A program made the translations under genes and the position numbers. Below the pieces are notes generated by a model. That model was given only the letters and a program-made list of their open reading frames with translations. It was not told the DNA's origin and ran no database searches. 64,000 nucleotides of DNA from an uncultured Clostridium sp. (GTDB lineage: Bacteria; Bacillota; Clostridia; TANB77; CAG-508), in NCBI GenBank assembly GCA_930989765.1, contig CAKNNA010000002.1, positions 26,000 to 89,999 on the forward strand, in the 5' to 3' direction. This document shows positions 10,717 through 20,636 of this stretch, one piece after another. How positions within the stretch are numbered: the stretch's first letter is position 1; each line of letters starts with the position of its first letter.

Positions 10717-12536
10717 TTAGGTAAATACAAATTGTTCTTCATAAGGTGTTATTACAAATTTGATTGCAGTAACACTATTATTTAGACTTATAATGCATTG
10801 ACCAGGACTAGCAGCAGTTAAGAAATTTTTTGTACCTTCAGATAAATTAAAAAATTCTACTACTGCATCCACACTACCAGGACTTTGCTTAAAGATATAT
10901 CTTGTTGAACATATATTAATGATTGTTCTTCCGTTCATCACAGCCGTAAAAATTCATCAATAAATTGACTTCCGAATAAATAAAGGAACATTATATTTAC
11001 GGCCTCTACGAGCCACATTCACTAAAAATTCAGCTGATTCCTGATATTTTAAAAATAACCATGCTTCATCACATACAATTATTTTCTTTTTTTCTCTATT
11101 TTTTAGTACATATTTTTGCCAAACCCATGTTAATATTACAAAACTAGAATATAACTTGGTAAATTCATCTTTTACTTCTGACATATCAAAACAAATTATA
11201 TCTTCACTTGATAGAATTTTACTTTCACAATCAAACATACCGCAATGAATTGCCTTTCAAAAAAGGAACTAATATATTTGATAGTTCTTCACAATTACCT
11301 CTTTCTTTCAACTTTTTTTGAAAATCTGTAAGAGTTGGCATTTTTTTAGGTATCCTTCCTATAGCATATTTTCCATTGTCTAGTTTTCCACCTTTTTTTT
11401 CAAAAAGTGAATTTACATCACTTGTAATGCCTTTTTCTGCATATAATTGATTTACAATTACCTCAATTTCTGTGTTTTCAGTTCCTGTTAATGTCCTTCC
11501 ATAATTCCTACAAATAGTTCCAAGTAATGCTCTTATCTCTGCAACTTTATCTAAAATATTTATAAATTGCTTATTTCCTTTTTTATCAGGTTCTATTTCA
11601 AAAGGATTTACTCCTGCTGACTTTCCTTGTTCAATTTTTATAACTTTTCCTCCAAGCATTCGAGTAAGGTTGGTATATTCTCCTTCAACATCAATAAAAA
11701 AAGCACCGCAACCTGTTGTTGCAATGTTTCTTGCAGTTAATGTTTTTAGAGCGACACTCTTTCCACCACCAGAAGTACCACATATAAATACATGAGGGTT
11801 GGGGAGAGTGGGAGGACCAATAAATGTATCTACATATACGGGTGCATTTGTGTACATATTTCTTCCAATAAAAATACCTCTATCATGTGAAAGATTAGGA
11901 TTTGATATAGGAATAAGTGTAGCAATGCCGACCTGCGACCATATTTCTTTCGTAATTAGGAATAGGAACTTCTCCAGTAGGTAATATTGTTTTTAATCCT
12001 TCAACTTGCCTAAAAGTTAATGTTCTTATCATAGCCGTTTTTTTGTTTAATTCACTTTCTAATATCTTTGTCTTTTCATTTAAATCTTCTAAAGTTTCAG
12101 CATTTACTGATATGAATATTGTAGCAAAAAAGAGTTTATCTTGATTAGTTTGTATAAGCATTCGTAAATCTTCTAAATCTCCAATTTGTTTTTCTAATTC
12201 TGGAAGATGTAAGATATTTCCCTGTCGACTATATGTAGCATATTCAGATTGACTTTGAACTAATTTTTTTGTTAATTGATTGATTACATTTCCATTGCTT
12301 GAAGGCTCAATTTTTACAGAAATATTTATATTACCTATATGAAATAGATCATCAAGCCAACTTACCCAAGTTTGTTCCGGATAAATTGTCATTGCAAAAA
12401 TTCTTGTATATTTGTTATATCCTAAAACTAAATAATCTTTTCTTTCTTGTAATGTTTCAGGTAATAAAATATCTGCCATTGTAGGAATATTATTAAATAT
12501 GTTTATTTCTTTTTGCTTTTTGTTTTTTCCCAACAT
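10717..12536 (-). CDS. VirB4/TraE-type conjugation ATPase, five +1 shifts at CGG (11928-11930, 11240-11242, 10972-10974, 10944-10946, 10931-10933)
   Basis: Walker A ICGTSGGGKSVALK, Walker B-like KIIVCDEAWLFL; four ORFs merge to one continuous protein when C of CGG is skipped. Confidence 0.88.
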
Positions 12537-13236
12537 ATAAATTTTTACCTCCTTCCTTTAAGTTGCTAATATTTATAGCAGAATTTTTATTTAATTCTCT
12601 ATAAATCAAATTATATAAGTCATCTTCGTTTAATATCTCACAAACAATTTTAGCTCTAAGTAAATTTCCTGTAAAAGATAATGACTTCCTATTTAATTCT
12701 TCAATAGCTTTTTCATATGTACCATCATAACTGATAATTGCATAATTCTTTACAACAGAAATAGTCCTGTTTTCCATAAGATTTTGTAGATAGTCAATAA
12801 GATATTCTTTATATTCTCTAATTTTTGTGTTGTTTGTTTTATTTTGTTTAATTAAAGATATAACCTTGCTTGTATCAATAAATTCTGTTGTAGAAAAAAA
12901 TTGAATAGGATAATCTATTGCTAGTGCTGTTTGAATAAGTACATTTTCAATGGAATCTTGTTCAGAATTTGAAAGCATATTATAATCAATATTTCCTAAT
13001 TTAATTACATTTGAATATCTATTACCTAAACAAATAATATTATCTTTAATTTTTATCTGCAAAATATCTGTTAATTGTTTTTTTCCTTTTTTATTACTTT
13101 TATCTTTATCTTTTGTTTCTGCACTATGCTTTGGTGCATTTACATTTTTCTTTTTATTGTTTAAATAAATAACTGTACCTATGATAAATAGAACAGTTAA
13201 AACTAAAAATATAATCATTATTACCATTTTAAACAC
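12493..13236 (-). CDS. membrane-anchored conjugation-operon hypothetical protein
   Basis: N-terminal TM, location between PrgI and VirB4 genes. Confidence 0.55.
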   Translation of the reverse strand: MFKMVIMIIFLVLTVLFIIGTVIYLNNKKKNVNAPKHSAETKDKDKSNKKGKKQLTDILQIKIKDNIICLGNRYSNVIKLGNIDYNMLSNSEQDSIENVLIQTALAIDYPIQFFSTTEFIDTSKVISLIKQNKTNNTKIREYKEYLIDYLQNLMENRTISVVKNYAIISYDGTYEKAIEELNRKSLSFTGNLLRAKIVCEILNEDDLYNLIYRELNKNSAINISNLKEGGKNLYVGKKQKAKRNKHI

Positions 13237-13514
13237 CTCTTATATACAAAATATTTCTTGCGAAAGAGATATTTAATGAAATAAAAAAAGAACTTATCAA
13301 AGTTCTGCTCACCAATTTTCAAAAAAGTACACAATAAAAAGAAACTTATAATAAAAAAGATAAGTAATATTTTTAATGCTATTGGTAATGGTGTAGCAAA
13401 AAGAGATAGGCTAGATGCACCAAGCATTAAATAAACAACTTGTCTTAAACTTAAATAACCACCAAAAATTTTTTCTTCCCTTTTTATATCAAAAGGAACT
13501 TTAAATACTCTCAT
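13221..13514 (-). CDS. PrgI family protein
   Basis: MRVFKVPFDIKREEKIFGGYLSLRQVVYLMLGA, two TM helices. Confidence 0.8.
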   Translation of the reverse strand: MRVFKVPFDIKREEKIFGGYLSLRQVVYLMLGASSLSLFATPLPIALKILLIFFIISFFLLCTFLKIGEQNFDKFFFYFIKYLFRKKYFVYKRCLKW

Positions 13515-13524
13515 AAATAATCAC

Positions 13525-13917
13525 CTATCCACCAAGTAAATTTCCAGAATTATTTGTTGCAATATTTATGATTATACCGGCAATTATTAAAGATGCTCCT
13601 AATATAACACCTCCACCACATATCCAGGCTAAACTACCAATACTTTCAGCTCTTTTTTGAGGGTTATTTGAGTTTGCTATCATTTTTATTGCTGCTATAA
13701 CTACACTAGCAAATATAAGTACTCCACCAAGAGGCATTGCTATACTTGTAATTACTCTTTTTATATTTTCAGTTGCTGTTTCTACCTCTGCAGTTCCAAT
13801 AGTTGTACCACCTTCTGTCGCAAAGCACATATTAGCTTTTATAGCAAACAATGTAATCATAGTTCCAATTGCTTTTATTTTAGGAACTAAATGCTTTTTT
13901 CGATTTTTAAAATTCAC
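13525..13917 (-). CDS. VirB2/TrbC-like pilin-type protein
   Basis: signal region plus two hydrophobic helices, glycine-rich turn, position upstream of PrgI. Confidence 0.65.
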   Translation of the reverse strand: MNFKNRKKHLVPKIKAIGTMITLFAIKANMCFATEGGTTIGTAEVETATENIKRVITSIAMPLGGVLIFASVVIAAIKMIANSNNPQKRAESIGSLAWICGGGVILGASLIIAGIIINIATNNSGNLLGG

Positions 13918-13974
13918 TAAATATCATCTCCTTATAAATTATTTGGACAAATTTTAAGGAGAGTTACTATACAC

Positions 13975-14223
13975 TTAAATCAAATTCTTAAAATATATAA
14001 AGGTAGGTGGAATTGATAAGAAAAAAATTATTCCTATCAATAAACTAGGAATAGCTATTAAGAATTTTGATTTCATCTTTTGTGATTTTATCAAACACCC
14101 TATTGCTAGTAACATTAGAGATATTATCAGTAAAGATACTAATATTATCAAAGTAATTTTAAAACCTATAAATAGGGTGGAAGATACAATATTTTCAATA
14201 TTATTCATATAACTATCTAACAT
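13975..14223 (-). CDS. small membrane protein of the element
   Basis: two TM helices; collinear ORF. Confidence 0.45.
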   Translation of the reverse strand: MLDSYMNNIENIVSSTLFIGFKITLIILVSLLIISLMLLAIGCLIKSQKMKSKFLIAIPSLLIGIIFFLSIPPTFIYFKNLI

Positions 14224-14238
14224 ATAAACATCTCCTTT

Positions 14239-15010
14239 TTAGGTGCTATTGTCAGTATATTTATTAATAATAGTTTTTTTGTAGTATGATAAAAAATTAT
14301 CTATATCATAACTTTTACAAAGATTATATAAATTTATTAAATCTTCTCTTTTTACTCTTGCTAATATGTTTTGGAAATTTTCTATTTCTAATTCATATAG
14401 GGTATATAAGATAACCTTTAGCATTTCTTTTTTATCATCTTTTAGAGTATTAAATATTTCTTCAGTATAATTAAATTCTAATTTATCTACTATTTCATAC
14501 AAGTTTTGAGGTATTTTGTCGCTTTTACTTATTATTAAATTAAATATATTATTCATCATCTTATTATCTATATCTATCTCTCCGTAACAGATTTGTTACA
14601 GGCTCGTTACTATTTGTTACTTCACTGTTACATTGTAACATTTTATATTTTTCTCTATGTTTTCTAACTCTTGCAGCGCTTGATCCTTCACTACCTATTA
14701 AGTCTTGCATTTCTGATAGCATAAGTGTATTTTCATCAAAAAATTCGATAGATTTTGTTTTTTCCAATGCTGTTAATAATAATTTAATAATATTTACATC
14801 TTCATCGAGCGTTAAAGCAATTTCTTCGGCCATACTATCGCATAAATGTTCATATACAAAAATTCCTTCACTTTTAAGAAGTTTTAATTGTAATTTTAAA
14901 TAAACTAATAGTATCTTATCTCCATCAGGTAATTTACGAAGGAATTTACTTGTTTTGTTATCAAAAAAAGAATCATATAATTTTAACCAATAATACCTTT
15001 TTTCTTTCAA
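14239..15010 (-). CDS. phage-type replisome organiser (Phage_rep_org_N-like) fused by +1 shift at CGG (14582-14584) to the downstream ORF
   Basis: MKEKRYYWLKLYDSFFDNKTSKFLRKLPDGDKILLVYLKLQLKLLKSEGIF...; skipping C gives NSNEPVTNLL-GEIDIDNKMMNNIFNLIISKSDK, joining ORFs 14564-15010 and 14239-14559. Confidence 0.7.
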
Positions 15011-15012
15011 AA

Positions 15013-15270
15013 TTATTCCTCCTCATCCTTCATAAAAGTTTTTTCATCTATGTCTTCAATTCTCATAATGGTATCTATAAGGTTATTTTCCATTTGTTGA
15101 TTTTTTAATTGCAAATTAGCAATTTCTTCTAATAATACCATATCATCACCAAAACCATTTACCTCAATATTACCTTTGGAATCAATGGTAATTGAAATTA
15201 ATTCATGTCCTTTTTTTACAAGTATTGCAATTTCTTCATTGCTTTTTGCTATAATTTTGCGTATCTTCAA
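15013..15270 (-). CDS. small hypothetical protein of the element
   Basis: collinear ORF with upstream ggaggtgattt RBS. Confidence 0.5.
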   Translation of the reverse strand: MKIRKIIAKSNEEIAILVKKGHELISITIDSKGNIEVNGFGDDMVLLEEIANLQLKNQQMENNLIDTIMRIEDIDEKTFMKDEEE

Positions 15271-15519
15271 TATAAATCACCTCCTTATCTGACTTTGCTC
15301 CTGCAATAATACAGGCATATAAAAAGAGGCTAACATTAGCCCCTACAATTAAACCAATTATAAATTGTATCATTTTAAATCATTCCTTCTTATAAAAAAT
15401 AGTACATTTAAGTTGCACTATTTTAAGATTTTATGTTCTACAATATGCAAGAAAAATTTAGTCGAAATTGGGGAATATGCACCAAATTCAACCTAAAAAA
15501 TTCCCCATTTTTGTAATTT

Positions 15520-15575
15520 TATAATAAATTATAATAAACTTTGGTAAACCTTAATAAACTATAATAAATTTCTTA
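15520..15575. repeat. short direct AT repeats (ATAATAAAYT) near element end
   Basis: ttataataaattataataaactttggtaaaccttaataaactataataaatt. Confidence 0.5.
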
Positions 15576-15668
15576 AAATCTTCAAAACCACTTGTAAACA
15601 CTACTTTTGTATGATAAAATGTTCAAAAGAAAGCATTTTGAGATTTATAACTTTATGTAATGTCGCGT

Positions 15669-15716
15669 CGACTCTTAATCAGAAGACCCCCAGTTCGAGT
15701 CTGGGATGGCGGACCA
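15669..15716 (+). other. truncated 3' half of tRNA-Lys(CUU): putative att site at ICE boundary
   Basis: gactcttaatcag anticodon arm, cccagttcgagtctggg T-arm, atggcggacca acceptor 3' strand; matching 5' acceptor and D-arm absent upstream. Confidence 0.75.
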
Positions 15717-15734
15717 ATAAAAGAAGGCATCTTA

Positions 15735-15815
15735 AAATGTCAAAAAGGACGGAGAAAAATGGCAATTTTTCTCCGTCCCTTTCAATGTACATTTTGACAC
15801 TTTAGGACATCTTTT
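15735..15815. repeat. foldback palindrome (ggacggagaaaaat..atttttctccgtcc family)
   Basis: inverted repeat with aaaatgtca/tacattttgaca flanks. Confidence 0.7.
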
Positions 15816-15914
15816 TAAAATTACACAATCTAATATAAAAAAGTAATAAAACACAAATTACTAGAATAAATTAATAATAAATGTAAAATGATTATGCAAA
15901 TTAGTAAAAATCTA

Positions 15915-15943
15915 TTGACACAAGAAAATTAAAAAGATAAAAT
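15915..15943 (+). promoter_or_regulatory. sigma-A-like promoter upstream of corA
   Basis: TTGACA-N17-TAAAAT. Confidence 0.5.
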
Positions 15944-15966
15944 AATAATATTAAAGTAAAGGTGGG

Positions 15967-16926
15967 GTGAGAAAAATGCTAAAAATATACAATACAGACA
16001 TTGAAACAAATGAATTCGAAGAAATAAAAGAATTTAAAAAAGGAAGTTGGATAAATTTAGTAAACCCATCGGAAGCAGAAATAAAAAAAGTATGTGAAAG
16101 TGTACAAATACAAGAAGACTTTATAAGAGATGCACTAGACGCTGAAGAAAAAGCAAGAATAGATGAAGAAGAAGAAGATAACACAATATTAATAGTAGTA
16201 GATGTACCAATAATAGAAAAAAATGAAGAAAACGACATATATTCAACAATGCCACTTGGAATGATAATAGTAAGAGACGACTTCTTCATTACAGTATCAT
16301 TAAGAAAAAACAAAATAATAGAAGATTTTGAAAAAAGAAAAATAAAATACTTCCAAACATACAAAAAATCCAGATTTATATTTCAAATATTATACTTAAA
16401 TTCATCATACTACTTAATGCATCTAAAACAAATAAATAAAGAAACAGAAATAGCAGAATATATTTTAAAAAATTCAATGAAAAATAAAGAATTATTAAAA
16501 TTACTAAGTTTAGAAAAGAGTTTAGTATATTTTACAACATCACTAAAATCAAATGAACTAGTAATGGAAAAAACCATGAGAGGTAAAATAATAAAACTAT
16601 ATGACGAAGATGAAGACATACTAGAAGATGCAATTACAGAAAATAGACAAGCAATAGAAATGGCAAAAATATATAATGATATTTTAAATGGAACAATGGA
16701 TGCATATGCATCAATAATATCCAACAACCTAAATGGAGTAATGAAAACTCTAACATCAATAACAATAGTTTTAGCAGTACCAACAATGATATCGAGCTTC
16801 TGGGGAATGAATGTAAAACTTCCGTTTGAAAATAATCAATTTGGATTTGCAATAATGGTATTTTTTGCAGTAGTAACAACACTTATAGTTACATGGTGGT
16901 TAAAAAGAAAAGATATGTTTAGTTAA
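15967..16926 (+). CDS. corA: CorA-family magnesium transporter
   Basis: C-terminal WGMNVKLPF (GMN motif) and two TM helices. Confidence 0.9.
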   Translation: MRKMLKIYNTDIETNEFEEIKEFKKGSWINLVNPSEAEIKKVCESVQIQEDFIRDALDAEEKARIDEEEEDNTILIVVDVPIIEKNEENDIYSTMPLGMIIVRDDFFITVSLRKNKIIEDFEKRKIKYFQTYKKSRFIFQILYLNSSYYLMHLKQINKETEIAEYILKNSMKNKELLKLLSLEKSLVYFTTSLKSNELVMEKTMRGKIIKLYDEDEDILEDAITENRQAIEMAKIYNDILNGTMDAYASIISNNLNGVMKTLTSITIVLAVPTMISSFWGMNVKLPFENNQFGFAIMVFFAVVTTLIVTWWLKRKDMFS

Positions 16927-17011
16927 AAACATTTTTTAAAAATTTTGTATAATAAAAAAATCCATAGAAACAAAAATATAATTAAAATATGAAGAAGAGT
17001 TCTAAAATACT

Positions 17012-17242
17012 AAAAGAGACGATAATGTCTTGAAGTTAAGACTAAAAGTATTGATATATCTTAAAATGCAGTGACGCACAGTTTGGGAGGATGCAAATTA
17101 GTATAGACCAGTCCAGCGCAACTTCTCAAATTTTGAATCTATTACTATAGTTATTTATATGATATGTCCGACCAGCAAGGAACGGAATTTTAAGATATAT
17201 CAATACTTTTAGTCTTAACTTCAAGACATTATCGTCTCTTTT
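17012..17242. repeat. foldback element with 56-bp inverted repeat arms and ~119-bp centre
   Basis: arms 17012-17067 and 17187-17242 are perfect reverse complements by eye. Confidence 0.85.
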
Positions 17243-17265
17243 AGGACACTCTCTTCTTTAAAAAA

Positions 17266-18501
17266 TTAATTATCAATAATACTATGTATATTTTCAAGCT
17301 CAATTTTTAAAGTATTATATAAATCAGTACTAATAGCAGATTTATTACCACTTTCATATTCTTGTATTGCACTATTTATATCAATAAGTTTAAATTTATG
17401 CACACCAACCTTAGAGTTTTTATAAATATAAATAGGAGTATAAGAAACTTCATCAATTTTTAAACCATTTTCAAAATCATAAGTAAGAGACAAATTCAAA
17501 ATAATAGAATTTCTAGTATTTTTATAATTTTGGTCAGCCGTAAAATTACCTAAAGCATAAGAAACAAAACAAGTTTTAATAGAGCCATCTTTCATAGTAA
17601 CTTCCCTTGTCTCAAAAGGCTGAATAACATGAGGATGATTACCAATAATAATATCAACTCCTTCAGTAAACAAAAAATCAGCCAAATTTTCTTGCTCAGA
17701 ATTTGAAGAAGTAGAATACTCAGTCCCCCAATGCATGCAAGCCACAATAACATTAGCACCTTCAGTTTTTGCAGTATTAATCTGTGATGAAATAAGCTCT
17801 TTATCAATCAAATTCACACAAAAATCTTTACCAGAAGGAATAGGAATACCATTTGTACCATATGTATAATTAAGAAAAGCAATTTTTACATCATCAATAA
17901 CTTTATATAAAATTTTAGATTGCTCATCTAAAGTTTTATAAGTACCAAGATGCGAAAGACCATTTTCATCTAAAACATCAATAGTCCTAGATAAGCCAGA
18001 AAAGCCATAATCTAAACAATGATTACCAGCAGTAGAAACAATATCAATTCCAACATTTTTAATAGCAGAAGCTAAGCTATCAGGAGTATTAAACCTAGGG
18101 TAATTACTATACCCAATACTCTCTCCGGCAAAAGAAGTCTCTAAACTACAAAGTGTAATATCAGCAGGTTCAATATACTTTTTAACATCATCAAAAACAT
18201 AATTAAAATCATAAGTACCATTATAACTATTATAAGCATCAAAATATTGAGTATTATGACACAAAATATCACCAGTAGCAACCAAATTAAAACTAACAGG
18301 TTGCTTTTTTTCAATATCAGAATCAATTAAAACATCATTAGAAGAATTTCCAAAACTATTAGAATCAGCCAAATTATTATTTAAAGAATTATCATTTACA
18401 AAAAAATTAGAAAAATCAAAAAAATTTATAAAAACAAGAAAAAGAACAATAACTAAAAATAAAACAACCAAAAAAACTCTTTTAAACTTAGAAACTTTCA
18501 T
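17266..18501 (-). CDS. CapA family (poly-gamma-glutamate capsule type) protein
   Basis: NLVATGDILCHNTQ, LETSFAG, TAGNHCLDYG, HWGTEYS, GNHPHVIQP. Confidence 0.88.
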   Translation of the reverse strand: MKVSKFKRVFLVVLFLVIVLFLVFINFFDFSNFFVNDNSLNNNLADSNSFGNSSNDVLIDSDIEKKQPVSFNLVATGDILCHNTQYFDAYNSYNGTYDFNYVFDDVKKYIEPADITLCSLETSFAGESIGYSNYPRFNTPDSLASAIKNVGIDIVSTAGNHCLDYGFSGLSRTIDVLDENGLSHLGTYKTLDEQSKILYKVIDDVKIAFLNYTYGTNGIPIPSGKDFCVNLIDKELISSQINTAKTEGANVIVACMHWGTEYSTSSNSEQENLADFLFTEGVDIIIGNHPHVIQPFETREVTMKDGSIKTCFVSYALGNFTADQNYKNTRNSIILNLSLTYDFENGLKIDEVSYTPIYIYKNSKVGVHKFKLIDINSAIQEYESGNKSAISTDLYNTLKIELENIHSIIDN

Positions 18502-18681
18502 AAAAACCTCCCCAAAACATATATTTAATCAAAATTTACCATAATAAAAAAATTTTTTCAATATAAGAATAAAAAAAACAAAAATGAACAAAATAATACA
18601 AAATAAACAATAAATTAATAAACAAAAATTAATTTAAATAAACACAAATTATGTATAAAAAGCGAAAGGAAGGAGAAAAAA

Positions 18682-18870
18682 ATGAAAGTTATAGATAAAA
18701 TAGCATTAGTGCTAATTATAATAGGTGCAATAAATTGGGGGCTAATAGCACTATTTGAATTTGACTTAGTAGCAACACTATTTGGAGAAATGTCAATGAT
18801 ATCAAGAATAGTTTATGGACTAGTAGGATTATCAGGATTATGGGGAATCAAATTATTATTTGATGACTAA
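18682..18870 (+). CDS. DUF378 family small membrane protein
   Basis: MKVIDKIALVLIIIGAINWGLIALFEFDLVATLFG. Confidence 0.85.
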   Translation: MKVIDKIALVLIIIGAINWGLIALFEFDLVATLFGEMSMISRIVYGLVGLSGLWGIKLLFDD

Positions 18871-18971
18871 TGGTTAATCAGGGACAGGTCCCGAGTGACC
18901 AAAAATGGTTAATCGGGACCTGTCCCCAATTAACCATTTTTGGTCAGTCGGGACCTGTCCCCAATTAACCA
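18870..18971. repeat. foldback repeat containing gggacaggtccc units
   Basis: ggttaatcagggacaggtcccgagtgaccaaaaatggttaat paired with attaaccatttttggtcagtcgggacctgtccccaattaacc. Confidence 0.8.
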
Positions 18972-19052
18972 AATCCCAAACAAAGCATTGCAAATAAAGC
19001 GAAAATAGTGTATAATACCAAAAGTAAAAAACATATCGCAAGGAGGAAGTAA

Positions 19053-20636
19053 ATGTTAAGTGCAAATGGAGTTACAGTAAGATTTGGAAAGAGAGTTTTA
19101 TTTGAAGATGTTAATATAAAATTTACAAAAGGTAATTGCTACGGAATTATTGGTGCAAATGGAGCTGGAAAGTCTACATTTTTAAAAGTTTTATCAGGGG
19201 AAATAGAGCCAAGTAAAGGTGATGTTACACTTGATAAAGGAGAAAGATTATCTATTTTAAAACAAGACCACTTTGCTTATGAAGATTATACAGTTATGGA
19301 CACAGTTTTAATGGGAAATAAAGAACTTTATGATATCATGAAAGAAAAAGAAGCAATATATGCTAAACCAGATTTTTCTGAAGAAGATGGTATGAAAGCT
19401 GCAAAGCTTGAAGAGAGGTTTCAAGAGTTAGATGGTTGGAATGCAGAATCAGATGCTGCAATGATCTTAAATGATTTAGGAATTATACCAGATACACACT
19501 ATAAATATATGAAAGAAATTGAAGCAAGGGAAAAAGTTAAAGTATTACTTGCACAAAGTTTATTTGGAAATCCAGATGTATTATTATTAGATGAGCCAAC
19601 AAATGACTTAGATTTAAAAAGTATAAATTGGCTACAAGAATTTTTAATGAACTATGAAAATACAGTAATTGTTGTATCACATGATAGATATTTTTTAAAT
19701 AAAGTTTGTACATATATAGCAGATGTTGATTTTGGAAAAATAAAAGTATATCCTGGAAACTATGACTTCTGGTATGAATCAAGTCAGCTTGCATTAAAAC
19801 AAGCAAGAGAGCAAAACAAGAAAAAAGAAGAGAAAATTAAAGAATTACAAGACTTTATAGCAAGGTTTAGTGCAAATGCCTCAAAATCTAAGCAAGCAAC
19901 TTCAAGAAAGAAAACATTAGAAAAAATAGAGCTAGAAGAAATAAAACCATCAAATAGAAAATATCCATATGTAGACTTCAAACCAGATAGAGAGCCAGGA
20001 AAAGAAATTTTACAAGTAAAAAATATTTCAAAAACAATAGATGGAGTAAAATTACTAAATAAAGTTTCATTTACAGTAAAAGAAGGAAATAAAATAGCAT
20101 TTTTAGCAGAAAATGAACTTGCCAAAACAGTATTATTTCAAATAATTGCAGGAGAAATAGAACCTGACGAAGGAAATTTAATATGGGGAACAACAATTAC
20201 AAAAGACTACTTCCCAAAAGATAATAATTATTTATTTGAAACAGATGAAAATATAACAGACTGGCTTAGAAAATACTCAAAAGACCCAGATGAAACATAT
20301 GTAAGAAGCTTTTTAGGAAGAATGCTATTTTCAGGAGATGAAGCTTTAAAAGAAGTAAAAGTTTTATCTGGAGGAGAAAAAGTAAGATGTGTACTTTCTA
20401 AAATGATGCTTTCAGGAGCAAATTTCTTAATTTTTGATGAGCCAACAAACCACTTAGATATGGAAAGCATAACAGCTGTAAATGAAGGAATGAAAAAATT
20501 TATTGGAAATATTTTATTTACATCACATGACCATGAACTAATGCAAACTGTAGCAAATAGAATTATTGATATAAAAGAAAATGGTGAAATAATTGACAAA
20601 GAATGCACATATAACGAATATTTAGGAGTTGAGTAA
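19053..20636 (+). CDS. ABC-F family ATP-binding protein
   Basis: two ABC domains: GANGAGKST, LLLDEPTNDLDL, LSGGEKVR, FDEPTNHLDM. Confidence 0.93.
   Translation: MLSANGVTVRFGKRVLFEDVNIKFTKGNCYGIIGANGAGKSTFLKVLSGEIEPSKGDVTLDKGERLSILKQDHFAYEDYTVMDTVLMGNKELYDIMKEKEAIYAKPDFSEEDGMKAAKLEERFQELDGWNAESDAAMILNDLGIIPDTHYKYMKEIEAREKVKVLLAQSLFGNPDVLLLDEPTNDLDLKSINWLQEFLMNYENTVIVVSHDRYFLNKVCTYIADVDFGKIKVYPGNYDFWYESSQLALKQAREQNKKKEEKIKELQDFIARFSANASKSKQATSRKKTLEKIELEEIKPSNRKYPYVDFKPDREPGKEILQVKNISKTIDGVKLLNKVSFTVKEGNKIAFLAENELAKTVLFQIIAGEIEPDEGNLIWGTTITKDYFPKDNNYLFETDENITDWLRKYSKDPDETYVRSFLGRMLFSGDEALKEVKVLSGGEKVRCVLSKMMLSGANFLIFDEPTNHLDMESITAVNEGMKKFIGNILFTSHDHELMQTVANRIIDIKENGEIIDKECTYNEYLGVE

Noticed and set aside
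11701-11720. CGG in VirB4 at ~11706 (TGC GGT)
   Set aside because: Out of frame; normal Cys-Gly reading in the Walker B-proximal region.
166-15270. ICE genes as decaying pseudogenes because of many frameshifts
   Set aside because: Every lesion is the same C-GGN event; no nonsense mutations, deletions or other indels were needed, and reconstructed motifs are intact.
15611-15805. ORF 15611-15805 plus strand
   Set aside because: Runs across the tRNA fragment and palindromic repeat; no coding signature.
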